NCBI GenBank assembly: GCA_964407825.1
Contig: CAYOXD010000038.1
Span: 1 to 23,483 of the forward strand
Reading direction: 5' to 3'
Length of the DNA: 23,483 nt
Source of the DNA: CAYOXD01 sp964407825
GTDB lineage: Bacteria; Desulfobacterota; Desulfobacteria; Desulfobacterales; JAFDDL01
This document shows positions 7,840 to 15,406 of this stretch, piece after piece (within the stretch, counting starts at the first letter, position 1; each line of letters opens with the position of its first letter). The notes below the pieces were generated by a model, which saw only the letters and a program-made list of their open reading frames with translations, had not been told where the DNA came from and did no database searches. The translations under genes and the position numbers were made by a program.

Positions 7840-9671
7840 CACCAGTCCTTTTCGATATGCCGTTTCCGGTAGGTGGGCATCATGGCCCGGCCCGGCTCAT
7901 CCTGCAGGCGGTTGAGCATCTGTTCCGCCTGCTGTCTGGCCTGCGCGTCCATCTGGGCCTTGCGGCGGGCCAGGGCCGCCTGACCGGTGTGGGCTTTTTT
8001 CTCGGAAGGCCCCCCAGGAGCCGCTCCGGAGGATCCGGCCGAAGATGGTTTTTTCGCGCCCGCGCCGGCTTGATCCGGTGCCGTCGACTTATATTGCGGT
8101 CCCTGGGAAGCGGGTTGACTTTCCCGCTTTTGGCCGTTTTTGCCCGAGGCCGCCTCCTTGCCTCCAGGTTTTCCCTTGCCCTTCTCCGAGTGATCCGGCT
8201 TCTTCCGGGAAGAACCGTTTTCCTTTGGCCGCCGTTGCCCTTGCGGGGGCTTGGGTCGCGCCATGACCCGTTTCACATATTGCATGTTTTCCTCTGTCTG
8301 CCGGTCCTTGGGATCGATCTTCAGGGCAGCGGCATAACTGTCCAGCGCCTTGCGATACCTGCCCAGGCGGAAAAGAGCGTTTCCCATATTGTAATGGGCC
8401 TTTTCCCGCAACGCGGGATCCTTCGACGACAGGGCCTGGCGGTAACTGTCGAGCGCCGCCTTAAAGTCCCCGGTCCGGTACTGGGCGTTTCCCATATCGT
8501 AGCTGATTTCCGCGGAGTCCGGATCGTAGAGCTGGGCATCGATAAAATGCGTCACGGCCTTCTGGTACGCCCCGGCGGAATAGGCCTTTTCAGCCTTTCG
8601 GACCGCCGCCTTCGGATCCGCGGCATGGGCCGCGCTCGTCATCCCCACGACGATCATCAGAACGAGGGCCAGGGTCCCCTTTTTCCTGCCCAGGGGCACC
8701 AGGAGCTCGATGGCCAGAATCAGCACCGCAAGAGCCAGAAACCACTGAAAACGCTCTTCATGGACCTTCTCCTTCGTCTGGGACACGGTGGCGGACCGCA
8801 TCTCCTTCCGGATATGCTTGAAATAGATGTCCTCCAGATCCATCCCCCCGGCCACGGACCGCACGTAGCTGCCGCCGGTCACAACGGCCATCCGCTTCAG
8901 AAGCGACCCGTCGAGCCGGGTCAAAACGATATCGCCCGCCTTGTTCGTGATGAAGCCGCCGCCCTTGGCGGGGATGGGCACACCGCCCGGCCTGCCCACC
9001 CCGATGCAGAAGAGCCGCACGTGCGCGGCTCTGGCGGCTCTGGCCGCCGCCATGGGATCACCGCCGGTGGTGGCCCCACCGTCGGTGATCAGAATAATGG
9101 CCTTGTCGGCTGCATCGTGGCGGGGAAATGCAGCCAGGGAGGTGCGCACCGCAGCGGATAGGTCCGTGCCGCCCACCGGCATGAAGCCCGGCTTCAGGGC
9201 CCCCAGGAAAAGATGATAGGCCCGGTAATCGAGGGTCAGGGGACACTGCAGAAACGCCGTTCCGCTGAAGGCCACCAGCCCCACCCGGTCCCCATGGAGC
9301 AGGTCCAGCAGATCCATCACCTCCCGCTTGGCCCGTTCCAATCGCGTCGGCTTGATGTCCGAGGCCATCATGCTCCTGGAGCAATCGATGGCAACGATGA
9401 GGTCCACCCCCTTTCGCTCGATCTTTCGCCAGTGGTACCCGTACCGGGGACCGGCCAGGCAAAACACCAGCAGGGCGAAGACCGCGAGCATCAGACCTGC
9501 CTTGATCCATCGGCGGGACGCACACGCATCCGGAGCGATGGCATCGAGGCCCCGGAGACTCGAAAACCGGGAGAGAATCCGTGTCCGCCGCCGGATTCCC
9601 CAATAGCAGAAAACAAAGAGAACCGGAACCGTCCAGACCAGCCAAAGCATGCCCAAATCGCCGAAGCTCAT
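7839..9671 (-). CDS. batB: BatB–BatC fusion: VWA domain plus TPR protein
   Basis: 610 aa. The start at 9671 makes an ATGA overlap with batA and has GAGG nearby; an upstream in-frame start would overlap batA more. Two N-terminal helices (about 8–24, 57–73) precede a VWA domain with an intact metal site (DCSRS 96–100, Thr169, ITDGG with Asp197). A helix at about 310–327 closes the BatB part. A second hydrophobic stretch ending AHAA (about 334–350) looks like the former signal peptide of BatC and leads into three TPR units (about 355–465). A Lys/Pro/Gly-rich disordered tail and a charged C-terminus follow. BatB and BatC are separate genes in many organisms; here they are one polypeptide. Confidence 0.9.
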   Translation of the reverse strand: MSFGDLGMLWLVWTVPVLFVFCYWGIRRRTRILSRFSSLRGLDAIAPDACASRRWIKAGLMLAVFALLVFCLAGPRYGYHWRKIERKGVDLIVAIDCSRSMMASDIKPTRLERAKREVMDLLDLLHGDRVGLVAFSGTAFLQCPLTLDYRAYHLFLGALKPGFMPVGGTDLSAAVRTSLAAFPRHDAADKAIILITDGGATTGGDPMAAARAARAAHVRLFCIGVGRPGGVPIPAKGGGFITNKAGDIVLTRLDGSLLKRMAVVTGGSYVRSVAGGMDLEDIYFKHIRKEMRSATVSQTKEKVHEERFQWFLALAVLILAIELLVPLGRKKGTLALVLMIVVGMTSAAHAADPKAAVRKAEKAYSAGAYQKAVTHFIDAQLYDPDSAEISYDMGNAQYRTGDFKAALDSYRQALSSKDPALREKAHYNMGNALFRLGRYRKALDSYAAALKIDPKDRQTEENMQYVKRVMARPKPPQGQRRPKENGSSRKKPDHSEKGKGKPGGKEAASGKNGQKRESQPASQGPQYKSTAPDQAGAGAKKPSSAGSSGAAPGGPSEKKAHTGQAALARRKAQMDAQARQQAEQMLNRLQDEPGRAMMPTYRKRHIEKDW

Positions 9672-10666
9672 GGTATCCTCAAAAACCGCGTATGGCTCAA
9701 CACCATCCACAGGGCCAGAAGGCAGAGGGCCGGAATCAACGGATACCGGTATAGGTCCCGGTAATTGTCATATTCCTTCATCGTCACCTTCGTTTTTTCC
9801 AGCTTGTTGATGGTGCCGTAAATCTTTTCCAGGGCATGGGTATCCTGGGCGCGGAAATACATCCCGCCGGTCTTGCGGGCGATCATCCGGAGCGTATTTT
9901 CGTCGATGTCCACGTGCTGGTATACATACCGTTCCCCGTAGCCCGGAATGTTGATCCGAAAGGGGACCTCGCCCTTGCTGCCCACGCCGATGGTATAGAT
10001 GCGGACCTTTTCCATGGCGGCGATATCCGCCGCGTTCTCCGGCGATATCTCCCCGCTGTTGCTGCGCCCGTCCGTCAGCAGGATGATGATATTCGATTTG
10101 CTGGGAATGTCCGAAAGACGTTTGAGGCTGATGCCGATGGCGTCGCCGATGGCCGTGCTCCTGCCGGCAGCGCCGATGCGAACCCGATTCAGGATGGAAA
10201 CGATGGCGCCGTAGTCCCGGGTGAGGGGCATCTGGGTGTAGGCATGGGTGCCGAAAACCACCAAGCCGATCCGGTCGCCGAACCGCTTGGACACGAAGTG
10301 GTCGATGACCCCCCGGACCGCCTGCAGCCGGTTGACAATCCGGGTTCCCAGGTGAAAATCGAGGGCCGCCATGCTCTCGGAGAGGTCCACTGCCAGGATG
10401 ATATTGATTCCCTCCGTCTTGATGTTCATCTCATGGGTTCCCCACTGGGGCCTGGCCAGGGCCAGGATCATGAGGGTCAGGGCCGCAAACTTGAGAATCG
10501 GAAGCGCCCCGGCAACCCGCACCGATGGGCCGGCCGGAATCCGATCCGCAGGGGCCGTGCTGGAGACGCGAAGCGCGGGCCGGGGCCGCCACCGCATCCG
10601 GTACACCGCCAGGACGGGGATGAAGGCCAGCAGCCCCAGGACATATGGATCCGCAAATCGAAACAT
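9668..10666 (-). CDS. batA: BatA, VWA-domain membrane protein
   Basis: 332 aa. The start at 10666 gives the typical opening MFRFADPYVL with a helix; the open frame extends upstream but only as an Arg-rich stretch overlapping the previous gene. Two N-terminal helices (about 7–22 and 53–71), a VWA domain with a complete MIDAS (DLSES 94–98, Thr171, LLTDG with Asp199) and a C-terminal helix (about 305–325) match BatA. It begins 4 bp after the preceding stop with only a weak ribosome site, so it probably depends on translational coupling. It is a paralogue of the next gene (batB) and likely forms a heteromer with it. Confidence 0.9.
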   Translation of the reverse strand: MFRFADPYVLGLLAFIPVLAVYRMRWRPRPALRVSSTAPADRIPAGPSVRVAGALPILKFAALTLMILALARPQWGTHEMNIKTEGINIILAVDLSESMAALDFHLGTRIVNRLQAVRGVIDHFVSKRFGDRIGLVVFGTHAYTQMPLTRDYGAIVSILNRVRIGAAGRSTAIGDAIGISLKRLSDIPSKSNIIILLTDGRSNSGEISPENAADIAAMEKVRIYTIGVGSKGEVPFRINIPGYGERYVYQHVDIDENTLRMIARKTGGMYFRAQDTHALEKIYGTINKLEKTKVTMKEYDNYRDLYRYPLIPALCLLALWMVLSHTRFLRIP

Positions 10667-10670
10667 ACCG

Positions 10671-11414
10671 CTACCCGATGGACGATCCGCTAACCGGGAG
10701 ACGAGAGCGCCGACCCTTCCCGGTCTCAAGTACCGACGCCTCCGGCTGGGTCCTTTCAACCAGCCTCCGTACGAAATCGATATCCCGGTCCCGCCGGAGC
10801 TGCTCCGGGATCACATCGCCGAACTTGACCGGATCGCTGAAGGCCAGAAACTCCCTCAGCTCCGATTTCAGGGGACGCGCCATCCCCGTCCCTTCCATGG
10901 CTGGCAACAGCTCCTCGGTGGTCATTTCCAGGGTCTCCAGTCCGAAGCGGCCGTCCAGATACGCCCGAAGGATAGCGGACAACCGGAAATAAAAATGCTT
11001 TTCATCGATTCCCCTCTCCGCCCCCAGGGCATCGAGCGCCTCCCGGGCCACCACCTCGGGCGGCGGGGGCGGCGGCGAATGAGTCGGCTTTCCGCAACGC
11101 CCCCTCTTGCGAAGGTAAACCCAACCGGCGCCAACAAGCGCCGCGCCCGCCAGCCCCAGAAGGATGAACCACAGCCCCCTGGGAATGGCCCCCGGCAGCG
11201 GCACCGATACCAGCGGCTTGATGTCATGGATGTCCGTCATGGCCCCCGAGGCATCCAGTTTTCCCGACGGGGGTGCGGCGTTCTTGCCACCGCTGGCCAA
11301 CACTGCGGCGGAAAGAGGGCGCATCGCCCGCGGCTGGATCGCCAGCAGCGGTGATCCCATGGCACCCGCCAGGATCAATCCCCCCAGACACGCCAGCCAA
11401 AACCTCCCGCCCAT
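10671..11414 (-). CDS. DUF4381-like membrane protein of the MoxR–Bat operon
   Basis: 247 aa from the ATG at 11414, which has AGAGG 7 nt upstream; an ATG at 11420 is closer to the DUF58 stop but badly spaced. A signal-peptide-like N-terminus is followed by a short periplasmic segment and a membrane helix (about 83–102). A poly-proline hinge comes next, then a cytoplasmic helical domain whose motif FYFRLSAILRAYLDGRFG is typical of the small proteins found between DUF58 and batA genes. Function is unknown; by position it probably links MoxR/DUF58 to the membrane VWA proteins. The family name is a judgement from context and motif, not from a search. Confidence 0.75.
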   Translation of the reverse strand: MGGRFWLACLGGLILAGAMGSPLLAIQPRAMRPLSAAVLASGGKNAAPPSGKLDASGAMTDIHDIKPLVSVPLPGAIPRGLWFILLGLAGAALVGAGWVYLRKRGRCGKPTHSPPPPPPEVVAREALDALGAERGIDEKHFYFRLSAILRAYLDGRFGLETLEMTTEELLPAMEGTGMARPLKSELREFLAFSDPVKFGDVIPEQLRRDRDIDFVRRLVERTQPEASVLETGKGRRSRLPVSGSSIG

Positions 11415-11424
11415 TTCCATGCCT

Positions 11425-12303
11425 CTACCGTTTGCGCTTCTCGCGGTATCGAAAATACCGGGTGAGGGCATCCGTCACCGATCCGGCGGTGCTGATGTCG
11501 ATGCAATCGATATCCGCCGATTTCAGAATATCCTTGGTTCGCTGGTGGGCCGCGGTTCTTTCGTCCGCATACCGGCGCCGGGTGGCCGCATCGGCGGCAT
11601 CCAGGAAGAGGCGCCGGCCGCTCTCCAGGTCTTCCATCAGAAGCATACCGGCCTCGGGCAGGGAAAAATCGCCCGGATCGGACACCAGGATCCCCACGAA
11701 TTCGTGCTTTTTCGCGGACACCTTGAGGGCCTTGGTATACCCGGCCGCCAGATAATCGGAAATCAGGAACACCAGGCCCCGCTTTCGGCCGATCCGCCCC
11801 AGGAATCGGATGGCGCGCTGGATATCGGTCCCCGTGCGCCGGGGATGAAAGTCGAAAATCTCCTTTATGACGCGCCAGACGTGGGCCGATCCCTTCTGGG
11901 GCGGAATGTAGCGCTCCACCTGGTCGGTGAAGAGGATAGCGCCCACCTTGTCGTTGTTGCAGATGGCATTGAAGGCCAGGATGGCGGCAATCTCGGCCGA
12001 TACCTCCCGCTTCAGGGACTGGCGGGTGCCGAAATTGCCGGATGCGCTCATGTCCACCAGAAGCATCACCAGCCGTTCGCGCTCCTCCCGGAAGCGCTTG
12101 ATGTAGGGACGCCCCATGCGGGCGGAGACCCGCCAGTCGATGCTTTTGACATCGTCGCCCGGGGTGTATTCGCGCACCTCCTCGAATTCAATGCCGGAGC
12201 CCCGGAACACCGACCGGTAGTGACCGGCCATCAGGGTGTTGACCTTGCGGGCGCTTCGGATATGAACGCGCCTGATCTTTTTGATCAGCTCTGGCGAAAG
12301 CAT
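11425..12303 (-). CDS. DUF58 domain protein (VWA-like fold)
   Basis: 292 aa, the usual length for soluble DUF58 proteins next to moxR. The signature block GIEFEEVREYTPGDDVKSIDW (split here as residues 37–57) defines DUF58, and a MIDAS-like DMSAS (84–88) shows the VWA-type fold. No membrane helix is visible. The ATG at 12303 lacks an obvious Shine–Dalgarno, and an in-frame stop lies 9 nt upstream, so no longer protein is possible. A 97-bp gap separates it from moxR and contains a small dyad (12353–12365, CCCAAC/GTTGGG). It is a probable partner of the MoxR ATPase in assembling or maturing envelope or metal-containing targets; the target here is unknown. Confidence 0.92.
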   Translation of the reverse strand: MLSPELIKKIRRVHIRSARKVNTLMAGHYRSVFRGSGIEFEEVREYTPGDDVKSIDWRVSARMGRPYIKRFREERERLVMLLVDMSASGNFGTRQSLKREVSAEIAAILAFNAICNNDKVGAILFTDQVERYIPPQKGSAHVWRVIKEIFDFHPRRTGTDIQRAIRFLGRIGRKRGLVFLISDYLAAGYTKALKVSAKKHEFVGILVSDPGDFSLPEAGMLLMEDLESGRRLFLDAADAATRRRYADERTAAHQRTKDILKSADIDCIDISTAGSVTDALTRYFRYREKRKR

Positions 12304-12398
12304 AGGGCGTTATCGGGTTTTAACCAGTTTATCGAGTTCATCATTCGTTTATCCCAACGGTTGGGACTGTCGGGGGTGCCGGGATATAGGGACGATCG

Positions 12399-13373
12399 TC
12401 AGGGGACCGCCACGGAATCGAACACATGGCCGATGATCTGTTCGGTGGTGACATCCTCGGCTTCGGCCTCGTAGGTGAGGATGATCCGGTGACGCAGCAC
12501 GTCCGGTGCGATCGTCTTGATGTCCTGGGGGGTAACGTAGGTGCGCCCCTGCAGGAAGGCGTAGGCCCGGGCCACCAGGCTCAGGTAAATCGTCGCCCTG
12601 GGCGAGGCCCCGAATTGGATGTAGTCGGCAATATCCAGGTGGTATTCGGCCGGCTTGCGGGTGGCAAAGACCAGATCCACCATGTAGTCCTTGAGCTTTT
12701 CATCCACGTATATCTTGTGGATCAGGGCCGAGACCTCCTCCAGCACCCCGGGGGTGATGACCGGCTGGATCTCGGCAGGGGGGTCGAAACCGACCCGCTT
12801 CATGATCTCGCGCTCTTCACCCCTGTCCGGATAGTCGATGACCAACTTGAGCATGAACCGGTCGACCTGGGCCTCGGGCAGGGGATAGGTGCCCTCCTGC
12901 TCGATGGGATTCTGGGTGGCCATCACGAGGAACGGCTCGGGCAGGGGATAGGTGGTGTCACCGATGGTCACCTGACGCTCCTGCATGGCTTCCAGGAGGG
13001 CCGACTGGACCTTGGAGGGGGCCCGGTTGATCTCATCGGCCAGGATGATATTGTGAAAAACAGGTCCCTTCTTGGTGCTGAAATCTCCTGTTTTCGGCCG
13101 ATAGATCTCCGTTCCCACCAGATCCGCTGGCAATAGGTCCGGGGTGAACTGAATCCGCTTGAAGTCCGCCTTCACGGTCGCGGCCAGCGCCTTGACGGCG
13201 CTAGTTTTTGCCAGTCCCGGCACACCTTCGATGAGAATATGCCCCTTGGTGAAAAGTCCCATGAGCAGCCCGTCCACCAGCTTTCGCTGCCCCACGAGAA
13301 TTTTTTCGATTTCCTGGCGGATCCGGATCACCAGTTGATTCTTTTCCGTTACTTCCCTGCCGATGTCCTCCAC
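12399..13373 (-). CDS. moxR: MoxR family AAA+ ATPase
   Basis: 324 aa. The start is the GTG at 13373, with AAGGAAG about 5 nt upstream; no in-frame ATG is available. Motifs: Walker A GVPGLAKT (50–57), Walker B IILADEIN (109–116), sensor 1 ATQNP (152–156), arginine-finger region EAQVDRFM (Arg172) and sensor 2 GASPRA (near 268). MoxR proteins are chaperone-like ATPases that work with VWA proteins, and five genes of that kind follow it here. It is the first gene of the minus-strand operon, directly downstream of an AT-rich promoter region. Confidence 0.96.
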   Translation of the reverse strand: MEDIGREVTEKNQLVIRIRQEIEKILVGQRKLVDGLLMGLFTKGHILIEGVPGLAKTSAVKALAATVKADFKRIQFTPDLLPADLVGTEIYRPKTGDFSTKKGPVFHNIILADEINRAPSKVQSALLEAMQERQVTIGDTTYPLPEPFLVMATQNPIEQEGTYPLPEAQVDRFMLKLVIDYPDRGEEREIMKRVGFDPPAEIQPVITPGVLEEVSALIHKIYVDEKLKDYMVDLVFATRKPAEYHLDIADYIQFGASPRATIYLSLVARAYAFLQGRTYVTPQDIKTIAPDVLRHRIILTYEAEAEDVTTEQIIGHVFDSVAVP

Positions 13374-13398
13374 AATTTCTTCCTTAATAATATCTTTT

Positions 13399-13428
13399 TT
13401 TATATAATATATATTAATATAAAATCAA
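13399..13428 (-). promoter_or_regulatory. Candidate sigma-70-type promoter of the moxR–bat operon
   Basis: On the minus strand TTGATT (13428–13423) and TATAAA (13404–13399) are separated by 18 bp, inside a very AT-rich island (13380–13435) that contrasts with the GC-rich surroundings. The −10 lies about 26 bp from the moxR GTG. Other −10-like hexamers (TATATT, TATAAT-like) overlap it, so the exact start cannot be fixed by eye. Confidence 0.55.
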
Positions 13429-13508
13429 TATATTGAGGCCACCCGCCGACGAAAACCACGCTCATTTTAACCATAAATAGCGCTCTGTCAAGGGGGTGGG
13501 GAAACCAT

Positions 13509-13537
13509 TTGACTTTGAGAAGGCAATGGGATATCAG
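13509..13537 (+). promoter_or_regulatory. Candidate promoter of the ilv leader and ilvGM
   Basis: TTGACT (13509–13514) and TATCAG (13532–13537) are 17 bp apart; each matches consensus in four or more positions. Transcription would start near 13544, about 30 nt before the leader ORF, which suits an attenuation-controlled leader. It is divergent from the moxR promoter. Confidence 0.5.
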
Positions 13538-13575
13538 CTGGCAATAAACGGTTTGCTTTGCAGGAGAAGCGTATC

Positions 13576-13659
13576 ATGCTCGGCTATTTACTGGTTATCG
13601 GCCTTATTATTGCCGCCGTGGTCACGGGGCCACGGCGGGGGGTGTCGATGTCCGGCTAA
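13576..13659 (+). CDS. ilv leader peptide (attenuation peptide)
   Basis: 27 codons, too short for ordinary gene finding. ATG at 13576 has AGGAG 9 nt upstream. Of codons 2–16, ten encode Leu, Ile or Val (Leu 2, 5, 6, 10; Val 7, 15, 16; Ile 8, 11, 12), and Val23 adds one more. The ORF ends 23 bp before a terminator hairpin that precedes ilvG. This is the arrangement of the E. coli ilvL and ivbL leaders. The peptide itself is expected to have no function; ribosome stalling on its branched-chain codons when charged tRNA is scarce would be the sensing step. The inference is strong because leader, alternative stems and downstream gene all agree. Confidence 0.88.
   Translation: MLGYLLVIGLIIAAVVTGPRRGVSMSG
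13613..13638 (+). promoter_or_regulatory. Leader hairpin (segments 1:2 of the attenuator)
   Basis: CCGCCGTGG (13613–13621) and CCACGGCGG (13630–13638) are perfect complements around an 8-nt loop. The left arm lies in the Ala–Ala–Val part of the leader ORF, so a ribosome stalled on the Leu/Ile/Val codons would cover it. It can serve as pause hairpin and as protector of the downstream terminator. Confidence 0.75.
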
Positions 13660-13695
13660 AGCCAGCCAGCTTTGAATTTCATCACCCCCGCACCG
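13633..13695 (+). promoter_or_regulatory. Antiterminator pairing (segments 2:3)
   Basis: GGGGGTG at 13638–13644 can pair perfectly with CACCCCC at 13683–13689, and the helix can extend with a bulge to CGG/CCG (13633–13635 with 13693–13695). The same CACCCCC arm is otherwise used by the terminator, so the two structures exclude each other. Segment 2 overlaps the right arm of the leader hairpin, completing the three-way switch expected for ribosome-mediated attenuation. Confidence 0.65.
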
Positions 13696-13717
13696 AACGG
13701 TCGGGGGTGTTTTGTTT
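13683..13717 (+). terminator. Intrinsic terminator (attenuator) upstream of ilvG
   Basis: CACCCCCG (13683–13690) pairs with CGGGGGTG (13702–13709); inside it ACCG and CGGT also pair around AA, giving a long stem with one bulged C. TTTTGTTT follows at 13710–13717. It sits between the leader ORF and the ilvG start at 13751 and has no other gene to terminate. Confidence 0.9.
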
Positions 13718-13750
13718 GGAGAGGCGCAAAAAAGGGGGAGAGAAACGATC

Positions 13751-15406
13751 ATGCGAGGTGTGGATCTGGTGATTGACCTGTTGAAGGAGCAGGGGGTCGA
13801 CACGATTTTCGGATTTCCGGGCGGGGCCATCATGCCCATGTACGATGCCATCTACGACAGCGGTCTGCGGCACATTCTTCCAAGGCACGAGCAGGGAGCC
13901 GCCTTTGCCGCGGTGGGCTACGCCCGCACCAGCGGAAGGACCGGCGTCTGCATATGCACCTCCGGACCCGGCGCCACCAACATCGTCACCGGCCTGGCCG
14001 ATGCCCTTCTCGACTCGGTGCCCCTGGTGGCCATCTCCGGCCAGGTGGCCAAACCTCTCATCGGCACCGATGCCTTCCAGGAGGTGGATGTGCTGGGCAT
14101 GTCGCTCAGCATCACCAAGCACAGCTTCCTGGTGGAGGATGGTTCCCAGATCTGTGATGTCATCCGCGAGGCCTTCCATATCGCAGGCTCCGGAAGGCCG
14201 GGACCGGTGCTGGTGGATATCCCCAAGGACATTCAGCTCGCGCCGGCCCCCCTGACACCGCCGCCGGCCGATCGGCCGGCCCTGCCGGCTGTGGAGGAAG
14301 CGCGCCTGACAGAGGCCGCGGATCTGATTCGCAACGCCCGGCGGCCCATCCTCTATGTGGGCGGCGGCGTGGGCATGGCCTGCGCCGTCACCCAGCTGCG
14401 AGGGTTTCTCGCCGAAACCCGGATGCCCAGCGTGACGACCCTGAAGGGCATCGGCGCCGTGGCGCCGGAAGACCCCCTGTCCCTGGGGATGGTGGGCATG
14501 CACGGAACGCCCGCCGCCAATCGGGCGGTTCAGGGGTGCGATCTTCTGATCGGCGTGGGCGCGCGGTTCGATGATCGGGTCACCGGCAAGCTCACCGCCT
14601 TTGCCCCTGAGGCCCGGGTGCTCCACCTGGACGTGGATATCGCGGAGGTGGGGAAGATCCGGCCGGTGGATGTGGGCATTATCGGGGATCTGTGCCAGGT
14701 GTTGCCCCGATTGCGCCAGGAGCTGGATATCGAGCCCTGGCGGCGGCAGTGCGCGCAGCTCAAGGCCGAGCTGGCCTTCCGGTACGAGACGGACGCGACG
14801 GGGGGAATCAATGCGCCGCTTCTGCTCAAACAGCTCTCCGGACTGCTCCCCGCCGATGCGGTCGTCTGCTGCGATGTGGGCCAGCACCAGATGTGGGTGG
14901 CCCAGCACATGCGGTTCGATGGACCTGAACGGCATCTGAGCAGCGGTGGGCTCGGAGCCATGGGCTTCGGGCTTCCGGCCGCCATCGGAGCCCAGGTTGC
15001 CCGGCCGGGGGCCTGCGTGGTCAACGTGGCGGGGGATGGCTCCTTCATGATGAACGTGCAGGAGCTGGCCACGGTGAGGCGATACCGGCTGCCCGTCAAA
15101 ATCATGATCATCGACAACCAGCGCCTCGGCATGGTGAAGCAGTGGCAGGAACTCTTTTTCAGAAAGCGTTACAGCGAGACGATTCTGTGGGACAACCCGG
15201 ATTTCGTGCGCCTCGCCGAGGTTTTCGACATCCCGGGCCGGTGTATCACCCGGCATCAGGAGGTGTTGCCGGCCCTCGAGGCATTTTTGGATGCCAAGGG
15301 CCCCTGCCTGCTCCATGTGAAAATCGATCCAACCCACAATGTCTGGCCCCTGGTGCCGCCGGGAGCCCCCAACGACGAGATGCTGGAGGGGTGTCATGAC
15401 ACATAA
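13751..15406 (+). CDS. ilvG: Acetolactate synthase large subunit, AHAS II type
   Basis: 551 aa. It catalyses the ThDP-dependent condensation of pyruvate with pyruvate or 2-ketobutyrate, the first common step of Val/Leu/Ile synthesis. The N-terminal domain carries catalytic Glu47 (RHEQGAAFA). The C-terminal domain has the ThDP site GDGS (428–431) through DN (455–456), followed by the AHAS signature LGMVKQWQELFF. Many stretches (IGTDAFQEVDVLG, GARFDDRVTGKL, DNQRLGM, VWPLVPPGA) are those of enterobacterial IlvG, and the partner gene is IlvM-like, so I call AHAS II. ATG at 13751 has GGGGGAG upstream; a TTG at 13712 lies in the terminator T-run and is rejected. It is controlled by the attenuator. 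The last 11 bp overlap ilvM. Confidence 0.94.
   Translation: MRGVDLVIDLLKEQGVDTIFGFPGGAIMPMYDAIYDSGLRHILPRHEQGAAFAAVGYARTSGRTGVCICTSGPGATNIVTGLADALLDSVPLVAISGQVAKPLIGTDAFQEVDVLGMSLSITKHSFLVEDGSQICDVIREAFHIAGSGRPGPVLVDIPKDIQLAPAPLTPPPADRPALPAVEEARLTEAADLIRNARRPILYVGGGVGMACAVTQLRGFLAETRMPSVTTLKGIGAVAPEDPLSLGMVGMHGTPAANRAVQGCDLLIGVGARFDDRVTGKLTAFAPEARVLHLDVDIAEVGKIRPVDVGIIGDLCQVLPRLRQELDIEPWRRQCAQLKAELAFRYETDATGGINAPLLLKQLSGLLPADAVVCCDVGQHQMWVAQHMRFDGPERHLSSGGLGAMGFGLPAAIGAQVARPGACVVNVAGDGSFMMNVQELATVRRYRLPVKIMIIDNQRLGMVKQWQELFFRKRYSETILWDNPDFVRLAEVFDIPGRCITRHQEVLPALEAFLDAKGPCLLHVKIDPTHNVWPLVPPGAPNDEMLEGCHDT

Noticed and set aside
7857..9161. Long plus-strand open frame opposite batB
   Set aside because: It is a shadow of the batB–batC gene; the opposite strand has full VWA and TPR domains.
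13712..13750. TTG at 13712 as the ilvG start
   Set aside because: It lies in the T-run of the attenuator and adds residues absent from IlvG proteins; ATG 13751 has a good ribosome site.
13682..15397. Long minus-strand open frame antisense to ilvG
   Set aside because: It is a GC-rich shadow of ilvG: His/Gly/Arg-rich, with no domain or ribosome site.
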